DNA of 64,000 nt from an uncultured Clostridia bacterium (GCA_948530865.1 CAOTKV010000001.1:248001-312000); one strand, 5' to 3'; positions 46,738 through 55,121 are shown, numbered from the stretch's first letter. The notes: generated from the letters alone by a model not told the origin. Translations and numbers: made by a program.

Positions 46738-47715
46738 ATGAGAGCAAAAAGATTAGCACAGTGGATTCTTACCATCATCGTAGCTACAGTACTTATTTTG
46801 GGGGAAAGCACTATCAAGCAGGCTTTTTTTACCGAAAAAACACCGATTACTGTGTACGCACCAGAAAGTATGCAGTCGGCTTTCAAAAAAGCCTTGTCTG
46901 CCTCGGATCTGACTAATTGCAAAATTGTGATGACAGATGATCCAGTGAATGCGGACATTACTGTTGATTATGGCAAAGAAAATGACAGCAGATATATGCA
47001 GTTTGCATTTTCACCTTTTATTATGGGCTATAATACAGATGATGACAGGTTCAAGGAACTAAAAAATGCTGAAATTCTTGTTTCCTCTGAATACAACAAG
47101 AAACTTTACGAAATGGACTTTCTTAAAGTCATTGATGAAGTGATTGAGGAAGGCAAGTGGAAGAATCTTGGAGTTAAGGATATAGGAACTATTCGGTTGT
47201 TCTATCCCGCTGAAACAACAGAATACTGGCATGATTTCTACAATTTTATGCTGGTGACCGTAAATGGCGGAAAATATCCGACTACATCAGCTGAAATGGA
47301 TAAAGCTGTTGAGTATGTTGAAAGATTTACAAAGAGCGAGTGTACAGAAGCTGTTGCAGATTACGGTGAAAGATTGAATAGAACAGATGGCTTTTCGGAG
47401 AATTGTTTATATGTTATGCCTGAGGCTATCGCAAAAAAGCTCTCCAACGACAAAAGTGAGTACGTTAGACTGATTTTCCCATTGCAAACGACATACATGT
47501 ATTACTATGTAATTGGGAACACAGATAATGGAAAAGCTGTTGTAAAAGCAATTAATGAATCCGACTTTTTTTCCAAGCTTAGGTCCAATAATTATAGAAG
47601 TACAAAGTACTATGAGCTTGGAGATGTATATCGGAGCGTTTATGACGAGCGCGATGTATACAATATTGTTGAAGTTCCCAAAGAAAACTTTTTTACAGGG
47701 GAATTTGATCAGTAA
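46738..47715 (+). CDS. Membrane-anchored binding-protein-like protein (paralogue 2)
   Basis: N-terminal transmembrane helix (about 6-24), then an extracellular domain with PITVYAPESMQSAF, FAFSPFIMGYN, YPAETTEYWHDFYNFMLVTVNGGKYP and LIFPLQTTYMYYYV. It shares this pattern with the product at 44833-45822, so the two arose by duplication. The fold is that of type II solute-binding proteins, but no transporter permease or ATPase is encoded nearby, which argues for sensing or structural use. The start follows the upstream stop by one base. A terminator closes the operon. Confidence 0.7.
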   Translation: MRAKRLAQWILTIIVATVLILGESTIKQAFFTEKTPITVYAPESMQSAFKKALSASDLTNCKIVMTDDPVNADITVDYGKENDSRYMQFAFSPFIMGYNTDDDRFKELKNAEILVSSEYNKKLYEMDFLKVIDEVIEEGKWKNLGVKDIGTIRLFYPAETTEYWHDFYNFMLVTVNGGKYPTTSAEMDKAVEYVERFTKSECTEAVADYGERLNRTDGFSENCLYVMPEAIAKKLSNDKSEYVRLIFPLQTTYMYYYVIGNTDNGKAVVKAINESDFFSKLRSNNYRSTKYYELGDVYRSVYDERDVYNIVEVPKENFFTGEFDQ

Positions 47716-47733
47716 GCGTAAAAAGATATTTAG

Positions 47734-47764
47734 CCCGTGGACACGAATGTGTCCACGGGTTTTC
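47734..47764 (+). terminator. Strong GC-rich terminator
   Basis: Perfect 11-bp stem CCCGTGGACAC / GTGTCCACGGG (47734-47744, 47749-47759) with a 4-nt loop and TTTT tail. Confidence 0.93.
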
Positions 47765-47803
47765 TCATTTAAAAGTGAAATATTATCAAATTAACATAAA
47801 AAG

Positions 47804-47832
47804 TTGAAATCAACTTTATATTGTGATATAAT
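47804..47832 (+). promoter_or_regulatory. Promoter of the telA-like gene
   Basis: TTGAAA (47804-47809), 17-base spacer, TATAAT (47827-47832), 44 bases before the start codon. Confidence 0.75.
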
Positions 47833-47876
47833 ATAAGATGTACATTGAAAAATTTATATGAATTGGAGGACGTGCT

Positions 47877-49244
47877 ATGACAACTATGAATAACAACGAT
47901 TTTGCAACTATCAACAACACAACTCATGAGGAGAAAATGAATATAATGAAGGAAACAACAACACAAACCGTTGCAACTATGGAGCAGCCCACACCTATTG
48001 TTCAGGAAGCAGATTTTCCCCAGCAGCCGACACGGCTTCAGCAGATTATGAGTAGATATCGGAGAGAGAATAATGTTCCAACTGTTGCTCCTGCTACAAT
48101 GCCTACTAAAGTGAACCCGCTGGCAAATGTAAAGATCTCAACTGAGGTTAAAACTAAAAAGTTTGAAGATCTCAGACCAGAGATTCAGCAGAAAGTTTTG
48201 GCACGAATCGATGGAATCGATTACATGAAGTCTGCTGACATCCAGAACTTTGGATCTTCTAAACAAAGCCCGATGACCAAGCATGCGGAAATTATTATTT
48301 CCAAATATTCCGCCAGTGACGTTGGAGAGCTTGCAGATCCAATGACGGATTTGGTTGCTACCTTAAAGAGTAAGAATCCAAAAGAAATTGTCCGAAGGGT
48401 CAGTGTTGATCCAGATAAGGAGTTGGGGGTTCTTTCCAGTTTCAGGGAAATGCTTTCCATGAAGAAAGCAAAGAAAAAGATGTTCAAAGCACTTGCTGAA
48501 CATGATACAATTAAGAAAAATATTAATGCGATTGAGGTGGAACTGGAGAAACAGAAGATAGATCTCACTAAAGATGTGGCAACTTATGAGCAAATGGAAA
48601 AAGATACCATAGAGCAAATAACTGAGTTTGAGCTGGATTGTATTGCTCTCTATCTTATGAGAGAGGATGCACAGGCGAAACTCGATGCTTTGGTTCAGAG
48701 AGGTACTCTTGATGCCATGGAACTGAATGATGCGAATGCTCTGCAGAAGGCTATCGATAGAATCGATAGAAGGATTTATATAATCCAGACCATCCGGGTA
48801 GCGACTATTCAGTCCATTCCTCAGCTCAGGGTTCTGGTAAACGGCGATGAGATCATATGCGAGAAAATTGATGAGGTCAGCAGTTTGGTTATTCCGCTGT
48901 GGACTTGGCAGTATGCAATCGCTATCGGCGCACTGAAACAGAAGGAGGCTCTTAGCATTCAGAAGACTATTAGAGGAATTACCTCTAAGCTTCTTACTGG
49001 AAATGCAAAGATGCTTCATGACAACATCATTGCGGCTCAGAACGAACTGTATGCAGCAGCTGTTGCCATTGAAGATCTTGTAGTAGTACAGGAATATATC
49101 GATGATATGGTTACTAAAGTCAATGATGTCAGGAATGAAGCAAGTCAGAAATGCGTGGAAGGTATGAAGACCATGAAGGCAATCGAGCAGAAGAACTACG
49201 ACCTCATGTCTAAGGGTATCAATACTGCAACTGAAGTACAGTAA
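47877..49244 (+). CDS. TelA-family (toxic anion resistance) protein
   Basis: After a Thr/Asn/Gln-rich disordered start (about 1-80), the protein is helical throughout and follows the TelA/KlaA (PF05816) pattern: DIQNFGS, ISKYSASDVGELADPMTDLV, a long coiled coil, RIYIIQTIRVATIQSIPQLR and then VIPLWTWQYAIAIGALKQ. TelA proteins are linked to tellurite and antimicrobial resistance and to Ter-type stress systems; the biochemical mechanism is unknown. It has its own promoter and terminator and a GGAGG site. Codon use matches the preceding VWA/XpaC genes. Confidence 0.85.
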   Translation: MTTMNNNDFATINNTTHEEKMNIMKETTTQTVATMEQPTPIVQEADFPQQPTRLQQIMSRYRRENNVPTVAPATMPTKVNPLANVKISTEVKTKKFEDLRPEIQQKVLARIDGIDYMKSADIQNFGSSKQSPMTKHAEIIISKYSASDVGELADPMTDLVATLKSKNPKEIVRRVSVDPDKELGVLSSFREMLSMKKAKKKMFKALAEHDTIKKNINAIEVELEKQKIDLTKDVATYEQMEKDTIEQITEFELDCIALYLMREDAQAKLDALVQRGTLDAMELNDANALQKAIDRIDRRIYIIQTIRVATIQSIPQLRVLVNGDEIICEKIDEVSSLVIPLWTWQYAIAIGALKQKEALSIQKTIRGITSKLLTGNAKMLHDNIIAAQNELYAAAVAIEDLVVVQEYIDDMVTKVNDVRNEASQKCVEGMKTMKAIEQKNYDLMSKGINTATEVQ

Positions 49245-49278
49245 ACCAATTCAGCTTACAGCTAAGTAAGTAATTAGT

Positions 49279-49326
49279 AACCCCATAGGGAACATGCAAA
49301 TGCATGAACCCTATGGGGTTCTTTTT
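49279..49326 (+). terminator. Strong double-hairpin terminator after telA
   Basis: Outer 12-bp stem AACCCCATAGGG / CCCTATGGGGTT (49279-49290, 49309-49320) enclosing an inner CATGC/GCATG hairpin, followed by CTTTTT. It marks the right edge of the G/C-richer block. Confidence 0.92.
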
Positions 49327-49330
49327 ATAT

Positions 49331-49912
49331 TCATAAAAGTATAGGCTGAATTTGTTCATTATCTAAAGCATATTCTAAAGTTTTTTTGATATATGTTGGA
49401 TCAAAAACTAATGAATTAGGTTTTGTAATAGGGTTATCTTGTTTAAAAGGAACAAAATAATAATTTCTTCTATTAAGTAGTTTTCCGATATTTTCAGCAG
49501 AACCAGATAAAGCATTGTTTGTAGATATTGCTATTACAACTGGTCTATTATTTCTTAAATGAGATTTTACAGCCATAGTAACTGGAGTATCTATAATGTC
49601 ATTTGCAAGTTTGGCAATAGTATTTCCAGAACATGGAGCAACTATAAGTATATCAAACATTTTTTTTGGCCCAATAGGCTCTGCATCTTGTATTGTATGA
49701 ATTACTTTATTATTAGTTAGAGTTTCTAATTGATTTATAAAATCTTTAGCTTTTCCAAATTTTGTATCTAGTTTATAACTATTAAAACTCATAATAGGGA
49801 AAATTTCTATATTACTAATTTCTTTTAATTTTTCTATTTGTTCAATTGTTTTTTTGAAAGTACAAAAAGAGCCAGTAAGAGCAAATCCAATCTTTTTTTC
49901 TTCTAAATTCAT
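49331..49912 (-). CDS. dpaB: Dipicolinate synthase subunit B
   Basis: DpaB (SpoVFB) is a flavoprotein of the HFCD/UbiX-like fold that, with DpaA, makes dipicolinic acid for the spore core. The N-terminus has KIGFALTGSFCTF; the mid-region DILIVAPCSGNTIAKLANDI and PVVIAISTNNALSG are characteristic. At 193 residues it is full length. The ribosome site is GGAG. No dpaA lies beside it: it is flanked by the telA cassette and a divergently transcribed orphan gene. It implies an endospore-forming lineage. Confidence 0.9.
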   Translation of the reverse strand: MNLEEKKIGFALTGSFCTFKKTIEQIEKLKEISNIEIFPIMSFNSYKLDTKFGKAKDFINQLETLTNNKVIHTIQDAEPIGPKKMFDILIVAPCSGNTIAKLANDIIDTPVTMAVKSHLRNNRPVVIAISTNNALSGSAENIGKLLNRRNYYFVPFKQDNPITKPNSLVFDPTYIKKTLEYALDNEQIQPILL

Positions 49913-50024
49913 TTTACAACTCCTTTCAATAATGTATATAAATAAACATTTATATCAATATATTTTATGTAATTATGTATACTAAAGTTATTGAAAAAGA
50001 TAAAAATTCCAAACATGAAATTTG

Positions 50025-50053
50025 TTGACATTTTATGTAACCTATGCTATAAT
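50025..50053 (+). promoter_or_regulatory. Perfect-consensus sigma-A promoter
   Basis: TTGACA (50025-50030), exactly 17 bases, TATAAT (50048-50053). It drives the gene at 50124. A short palindrome-like AGCGCCTAGCT follows the -10 near the expected transcription start. Confidence 0.85.
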
Positions 50054-50123
50054 TAACTCATAGCGCCTAGCTATATTTATTAAAAAGAGACTAAAATAAT
50101 ATAAGACTGAAGGAGGAATTGAC

Positions 50124-51017
50124 ATGAGAGTAAGAATCGGAGATTCCATTAGTAACCTGTACAGAAAGATTGTAGACAATCATGAATCTTTTGAGGTACG
50201 GGATTATGTAGCTTTAGACATGAAAGAAAGAGAAGAAATACTTTCTGAAACTTTCGGAAGACGTTTTAAGGCATTTTGGAACTCATGTAACCGCAGTACA
50301 ATTTTCAAGAAGGAGGCTCAAGAGGAAGAAAAGGAAAAAATTGAAAACAACAACAGTTTTCTTGTTACAACGAAAGTAAAAAGTGGATTTACAGCAATGC
50401 TCTGTTTTTATTTCGATATATACAAGGATGTATTCGAAATTGAAATCAGTAGTGTAACTGCAGACAATTCAGCACAGGAACAGGAGTATATTCAGGTTCT
50501 TAATAAGGATCTGGAAGAAATTAAAGCATGCATGGAGGATAAGTATATTGAGAAGATGTTTGTGAAAGACTTTTTTGCTACCATTCATGCTCATCGGCTG
50601 AGTGTAGTAACTGGCACAGAAGCGAGCCTAATGTTTGAAATATATCAAAAGGCTAAACAGTATTATCCAGACTTCAGCGATATATCGTATCTTCAGCAGA
50701 TGATGGTTATGCATAAAGGATATCTTCGCGGAAGAGTGAAAGGTCATTTTGCACATGATATATATGGGTTTGCAAAATCCACATTTGAGCAACTTGATGA
50801 AGAAGGATTAATTAGTAAACTTAATAATGATGGGAAAATTAAGAACCTTGTGTATGAGCGGAGGATTGACCGTAGAGATCCTGGCAATCCTTCTGTAATT
50901 TGGCAGCAAAATTATTTGGTGTATGCTACGTATGAGTATACCTCATCAATGACTGATGAAAAGCTTCGTACTTCTTATCATCCAAGTGACTTATGGCTGT
51001 ACCTTACACAGCTATAA
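50124..51017 (+). CDS. Unknown 297-residue cytoplasmic protein
   Basis: Not recognised. There is no signal peptide or membrane helix. It has an acidic/Lys-rich stretch near 70-80 (EEEKEKIENNN), followed by VTTKVKSGFTAMLCFYFD, then RVKGHFAHDIYGFAK and a C-terminal part with YLVYATYEYTS and LRTSYHPSDLWLYL. The gene has a perfect-consensus promoter, an AAGGAGG site and a strong terminator. Its codon use resembles the TelA/VWA block rather than the A/T-biased neighbours, so it may belong to the same acquired material. It is separated from that block by dpaB. Confidence 0.7.
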   Translation: MRVRIGDSISNLYRKIVDNHESFEVRDYVALDMKEREEILSETFGRRFKAFWNSCNRSTIFKKEAQEEEKEKIENNNSFLVTTKVKSGFTAMLCFYFDIYKDVFEIEISSVTADNSAQEQEYIQVLNKDLEEIKACMEDKYIEKMFVKDFFATIHAHRLSVVTGTEASLMFEIYQKAKQYYPDFSDISYLQQMMVMHKGYLRGRVKGHFAHDIYGFAKSTFEQLDEEGLISKLNNDGKIKNLVYERRIDRRDPGNPSVIWQQNYLVYATYEYTSSMTDEKLRTSYHPSDLWLYLTQL

Positions 51018-51073
51018 GTTTCCCATAAGGGAGGTGCGGGTCTTATGTCGAAAATTTCATATGTCACTTTTTT

Positions 51074-51107
51074 GAAGGAGATGCGCATTGCATCTCCTTC
51101 ACTTTTT
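51074..51107 (+). terminator. Hairpin terminator
   Basis: Perfect 11-bp stem GAAGGAGATGC / GCATCTCCTTC (51074-51084, 51090-51100) followed by ACTTTTT. Confidence 0.9.
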
Positions 51108-51146
51108 ATATTATAGAAATTACTTTACAATTTCTATAATATAAAA
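51104..51146. repeat. Perfect 18-bp AT-rich inverted repeat
   Basis: Arms 51104-51121 and 51129-51146 are exact reverse complements around a 7-base centre. It starts within the T-tail of the preceding terminator. It may be a second terminator, an operator, or a mobile-element scar; no gene overlaps it. Confidence 0.85.
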
Positions 51147-51258
51147 CCTTCGAAAATATTCCACAGAAAAATTGCATAGTAATTTTTTGCTGATGAACAA
51201 AAATGAACCACATAAATATGTTAAATGATTGAGAATGTTAAAAGTGATTCTTTTGTTC

Positions 51259-51286
51259 TTGTATTTAATTTAAGATATGATATAAT
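51259..51286 (+). promoter_or_regulatory. Promoter of the thioesterase gene
   Basis: TTGTAT (51259-51264), 16-base spacer, TATAAT (51281-51286). The region 51147-51258 shows nothing else. Confidence 0.55.
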
Positions 51287-51318
51287 TAATAAGTTAATAT
51301 AAAAAGGAGATGTAATAG

Positions 51319-52044
51319 ATGTTTGTTGAACATAAATTTTATATAGGTTTAAGTGATATAAATATAGAAAAGGAATTAACTAATACATGTTTGCTTAGAT
51401 ATTTAGAAGATGTTGCAGGATTACATTCTGAAATAGCAGGATATGGAATTACAGATATGAATACTACAAGAAAATCATGGATTTTACTATCTTGGAAAGT
51501 TGAAGTAAAACAAAGACCTTTAATAAATGATTCTTTAACAGTTAAAACTTGGTCAAGATGTATAGATAGATTTTATGCATTTCGTGATTTTGAGGTTAGA
51601 AATCAATATGATGAGATAGTTTGTATAGCAACATCAAAATGGGTGTTTATGGATATAGATAGTGGAAGATTAGTAAAAGTTTCAGATGAGATTGCTGAAA
51701 AGTATAAACCAGAATTAAATTCTAAAGTTTTTGAAGAACAAGATTTACCAAAATTAAAAGAACCTGAAGGAAAAATTCTTAAAACAGAATTTAAAATAAC
51801 TAGAAATTTAATTGATATAAATAAGCATTTGCATAATATTTATTATTTAGATATTGCTAAAGAAGCGTTACCAGAGGAAATTGGAATATCAAATGAATTA
51901 AATTATTTTGAAATTATGTATAAAAAAGAAATAAAACTAGGTGAAAATGTAAAAGCAATTTATGCTAAGAATGATGATTTTCACTATGTAACAATAAAAA
52001 ATGAAGATGAAAGTATTATACATGCAATTATTAGATTAAAATAA
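51319..52044 (+). CDS. Acyl-ACP thioesterase
   Basis: The 241-residue double-hotdog protein matches bacterial acyl-ACP thioesterases (PF01643), which release fatty acids from acyl carrier protein. The N-terminal half has CLLRYLEDVAGLHSE and RKSWILLSWKVEV; the second hotdog has DINKHLHNIYYLDIAKE, where Asn and His of the D-x-N-x-H pattern are catalytic. A GGAGATG site precedes the ATG. The PAP2 phosphatase gene follows 14 bases downstream, which would fit a lipid-related unit. Confidence 0.88.
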   Translation: MFVEHKFYIGLSDINIEKELTNTCLLRYLEDVAGLHSEIAGYGITDMNTTRKSWILLSWKVEVKQRPLINDSLTVKTWSRCIDRFYAFRDFEVRNQYDEIVCIATSKWVFMDIDSGRLVKVSDEIAEKYKPELNSKVFEEQDLPKLKEPEGKILKTEFKITRNLIDINKHLHNIYYLDIAKEALPEEIGISNELNYFEIMYKKEIKLGENVKAIYAKNDDFHYVTIKNEDESIIHAIIRLK

Positions 52045-52058
52045 TATAAAGGAAAAAT

Positions 52059-52709
52059 ATGAAAGAGAAGACAAAAGAAATAGAAAGTTTTATAAAAAAA
52101 TATTATAAATTAATTATCATTTTTATATGTTTAATTGGAACTATTGAAATAATTGGTGATATTTTTGAAAAAGATATTATGAGAAAAGATGTTATAGGAT
52201 ATCATTTGGTTTCTACATATTTGATGTCAGATACTGCAACTATTGTAGCGAAATTTATCACTAATTTTGGTGGGGTAAGTGGAATTGTTATAATAGCATT
52301 AATTTTCTTTATTTTAGTAAAAAAGAAAATATTTGGATTTTTAGTATTCTTAAATTTAGCAATTTCAGGAGGTTTAAATCAATTATTAAAAAGAATAATT
52401 CAGAGACCTAGACCAACAGAGTATAGATTAATTAATGAATCAGGATATAGTTTTCCATCAGGACATTCTATGGTTAGTGCAGCTTTTTATGGATTATTTA
52501 TATATTTGATATATAAATACGTAAAAAATAAATATATAAAATATGGATTAATTACTATATTAACATTATTAATAATTAGTATAGGAATAAGCAGAATTTA
52601 TTTAGGAGTTCATTACACAAGTGATGTACTCGCAGGATTTCTTATTTCAATAAGTTATTTAATTATATTCACTAGTGTAATAAATGATTATTTAGATGAA
52701 ATTAAATGA
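52059..52709 (+). CDS. PAP2-family membrane phosphatase
   Basis: Six membrane helices and the three phosphatase motifs: KRIIQRPRP (KxxxxxxRP), FPSGHSM (PSGH) and SRIYLGVHYTSDV (SRxxxxxHxxxD). Family members dephosphorylate phosphatidate, undecaprenyl diphosphate or phosphatidylglycerophosphate; which applies here is open. 216 residues. An AAGGA site lies before the ATG. A hairpin terminator follows. Confidence 0.88.
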   Translation: MKEKTKEIESFIKKYYKLIIIFICLIGTIEIIGDIFEKDIMRKDVIGYHLVSTYLMSDTATIVAKFITNFGGVSGIVIIALIFFILVKKKIFGFLVFLNLAISGGLNQLLKRIIQRPRPTEYRLINESGYSFPSGHSMVSAAFYGLFIYLIYKYVKNKYIKYGLITILTLLIISIGISRIYLGVHYTSDVLAGFLISISYLIIFTSVINDYLDEIK

Positions 52710-52716
52710 GATTTAC

Positions 52717-52752
52717 AAAAGAGAAAGGTTAAGGAAATTAACTTTTCTCTTT
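52717..52752 (+). terminator. Hairpin terminator
   Basis: Arms AAAAGAGAAAGGTTAA and TTAACTTTTCTCTTT pair with one wobble; a T/A-rich tail follows. Confidence 0.7.
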
Positions 52753-52776
52753 ATTAATATAGAAAGGAAAAAATAG

Positions 52777-53484
52777 ATGAAATTAATTGGAGTTATGGGA
52801 AATGGAGGTTCTGGAAAAACAACTTTTACAGAACATTTAGACAAAAGAGAAAATGTGGGAGTTATTCATGTAGATGATTTAGTTGGAGAAATTAAAAGAA
52901 AATATTTTACAATGTTTTTACAAGCAAAAGAGAATAATACAACAGAAAGTACAAAAGCTAATCCAAAGTTAAAATCTAATTCTAAAAAGTTTTTTTATCA
53001 AAATAAATTTGCTTTTAAATTTCTTATGGCAGTAAGAAGTAAATTGATAGAAAAACAATTAAATAAAAGGATAGAAGAATTTAAAAGTGGTGAAAAAGGA
53101 GTAATTGTGATTGATGATTGGGCATTATCTACTCACAAAAAATTGTTTCCTAAATTTAATCATGTTTATACAGTAGAAAGACCTTATTTAAGCAGAAGAA
53201 AAGGAATTCAAGAAAGAGATGCATTAACTACAAAGGAAGCTAAAGTAAATGATTTACCATATGCTTTAGGTTTTTTAAAACCAGCTGTTGGACAAAATAC
53301 ATCTATTATAAAAAATGATGGAAGTATAAAAGAATTACAAAACAAAGCAGATTTAGAATATGAACGTTTAGGAGAACTTACATTTGATGAAAAATATAAT
53401 GCAAGAGATAAAGTTGATTTAAGAAGTGCTACTCAGAGATTAACAAAGTTATCTATTAAAGAAGATAGAGAATTTACAAAATAG
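52777..53484 (+). CDS. P-loop kinase, dephospho-CoA kinase-like
   Basis: Starts MKLIGVMGNGGSGKTTF with a Walker A GNGGSGKT, followed by VIHVDDLVGEIKRKY, which resembles the CoaE pattern in which an Asp follows strand 2. Later VIVIDDWALSTHKKLF and RRKGIQERDALT (lid region) fit a nucleoside/CoaE-type kinase. It is longer (235 residues) and more divergent than typical CoaE and has an inserted Lys/Asn-rich segment at about 47-75, so the substrate is uncertain. AGAAAGGA site before the ATG. Confidence 0.65.
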   Translation: MKLIGVMGNGGSGKTTFTEHLDKRENVGVIHVDDLVGEIKRKYFTMFLQAKENNTTESTKANPKLKSNSKKFFYQNKFAFKFLMAVRSKLIEKQLNKRIEEFKSGEKGVIVIDDWALSTHKKLFPKFNHVYTVERPYLSRRKGIQERDALTTKEAKVNDLPYALGFLKPAVGQNTSIIKNDGSIKELQNKADLEYERLGELTFDEKYNARDKVDLRSATQRLTKLSIKEDREFTK

Positions 53485-53558
53485 CGAACATTATTTCGTA
53501 AATAATATTGACACCTAAAATATATCGTGATAGAATACAAACATAAGAACTAGTGTTT
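53485..53558 (+). promoter_or_regulatory. Promoter with two LexA (SOS)-box-like palindromes upstream of the Y-family polymerase
   Basis: A sigma-A promoter (TTGACA 53508-53513, 17-base spacer, TAGAAT 53531-53536) is flanked by two sites resembling the Gram-positive SOS box CGAAC-N4-GTTCG. CGAACATTATTTCG (53485-53498) matches 11 of 14 positions, and GAACTAGTGTTT (53547-53558) lies just after the -10. The downstream gene encodes a translesion polymerase, a classic LexA target. LexA control is inferred. Confidence 0.6.
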
Positions 53559-53590
53559 GGTATTCTATTTTTTTATTAAGGAGTATAAAC

Positions 53591-54808
53591 GTGGAAAGAC
53601 AAATTTTACATGTTGATGTTAATAATGCTTTTTTATCTTGGACAGCTGTTCATATGTTAAAAAATGGCTATCCAATAGATATTAGAACAATTCCAGCTAT
53701 TATTGGTGGAGATGAAGAAAAACGTTCTGGAATAGTTTTAGCCAAAAGTCCAGTTGCCAAAAAATTTGGAATTGTTACAGGAGAGCCAATATATTTTGCA
53801 AGAAAAAAATGTAATAAATTAGAAGTATTTCAAGGGGATTTTGAAGTATTTAATAAAGCTTCTAATGATTTATACAAAATATTATCAGAATATACAGATA
53901 AAATTGAACGTTTTAGCATAGATGAATGTTTTTTAGATATGACAGGATATTTAAGAAATAGAAAATTAATAGATATAGCATATGAAATCAATAATAGAGT
54001 TGAGAAAGAACTTGGATTTACAGTAAATGTGGGGGTATCTAGTAATAAATTATTAGCTAAAATGGCATCAGATTTTGAAAAACCAAACAAAGTTCATACA
54101 TTATATGAATATGAAATTGAAGATAAAATGTGGCACTTGCCAGTTTCAGAATTATTTATGATAGGTAGAAAAACAGTTCCTAAATTATACAATTTAAGAA
54201 TAAAAACAATTGGCGATTTGGCAAAAACAGATAAAGGTTTTTTAATAAAAAGATTTGGGAAATTTGGATTAATGATATGGAACTATGCAAATGGGATAGA
54301 TGAGCAAGAAGTTATTAGTAAAAAAGAAGAACCTAAAAGTATTGGAAATTCAGTAACACTTCCTATGGATGTTTCAAATTCAGAAGAAATTACTAAAATT
54401 ATTCTAGCATTATGTGAGCAAGTTTCTTTTAGATTAAGAAAGCATAACTTAATTGCAAATACAGTTAATGTTCAATTAAGAACTAAAGATTTTATAGATT
54501 ATTCACATCAAAAGCAATTAAAATATGCAACAGCTTCTACAAAAGAAATTTTAGAAACTGCAAAAGAAGTATTTAATGAAATGTATAAAAAAGAACTAAT
54601 AAGGCTTGTTGGTGTTAGAGTAGATAATCTTGAAAGTAAAGATGAAGTTCAAATGTCTTTTTTTGCAGAGAAAGAAGAGGAAAAACAAGAAAAAATAGAT
54701 AATGTATTAGATAATTTAAAAAATAAATATGGATATAATACTATCACAAGAGCTGGAAAACTGGATGTTGAAAATATTGTAAGGGGTAAAGAAAAGAAAA
54801 TGAAATAA
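53591..54808 (+). CDS. dinB: Y-family translesion DNA polymerase (DinB/Pol IV-like)
   Basis: The fingers-palm region has ILHVDVNNAFLSW and SIDECFLDMTGY (catalytic Asp and Glu), followed by VNVGVSSNKLLAKMASDFEKPN. HhH and little-finger domains complete the 405 residues. The tail includes QMSFFA, a plausible beta-clamp binding motif. Such polymerases bypass DNA lesions. Start GTG 53591 after AAGGAG. Two SOS-like boxes lie upstream. Within the Y family, assignment to the DinB branch rather than a UmuC/ImuB type is likely but not certain. Confidence 0.88.
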   Translation: MERQILHVDVNNAFLSWTAVHMLKNGYPIDIRTIPAIIGGDEEKRSGIVLAKSPVAKKFGIVTGEPIYFARKKCNKLEVFQGDFEVFNKASNDLYKILSEYTDKIERFSIDECFLDMTGYLRNRKLIDIAYEINNRVEKELGFTVNVGVSSNKLLAKMASDFEKPNKVHTLYEYEIEDKMWHLPVSELFMIGRKTVPKLYNLRIKTIGDLAKTDKGFLIKRFGKFGLMIWNYANGIDEQEVISKKEEPKSIGNSVTLPMDVSNSEEITKIILALCEQVSFRLRKHNLIANTVNVQLRTKDFIDYSHQKQLKYATASTKEILETAKEVFNEMYKKELIRLVGVRVDNLESKDEVQMSFFAEKEEEKQEKIDNVLDNLKNKYGYNTITRAGKLDVENIVRGKEKKMK

Positions 54809-55121
54809 TGGAAAAACGCTACTTTAAAATTAAGTGGCGCTCTTATCGGAGTTGCTAGCAGTAGAATAGACATAAAAGCTTTTTGGGGGATTACAGGGTT
54901 TTTTGGGGAATAGCTTAGGAGTATTATTTTTTATATTTATATTATCTATCCAGCTAGCAATTCCACCTTTGCAGATTTCTACAAACCAATCGACTAAGTT
55001 ACATATACCATAATTATAATACATTTACATAAAAAGTCGATTTGCAATTTTTGCGCAAAGTTATTGTAAATTATTTTTATTATATATATAATTGTAATAA
55101 AATGAAAATGGAGGTGTTAAA
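54809..55121. other. Intergenic region with weak hairpin and a doubtful small minus-strand frame
   Basis: A CGCTACTT/AAGTGGCG stem (about 54818-54837) may terminate dinB. A minus-strand frame at 54830-55024 would encode 64 residues (MYYNYGICNLVDWFVEI ... NSDKSAT) but has no ribosome binding site. An AAATGGAGG site just before 55122 serves the recombinase gene. Confidence 0.35.

Noticed and set aside
48221..49019. Long minus-strand open frames opposite the telA-like gene (48221-48568 and 48363-49019)
   Set aside because: They lie entirely opposite a well-supported gene, have no ribosome sites, and have no protein-like motifs.
54830..55024. 64-codon minus-strand frame between dinB and the recombinase gene
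   Set aside because: Composition is not absurd, but no ribosome site and no recognised family; mentioned only in the gap entry.
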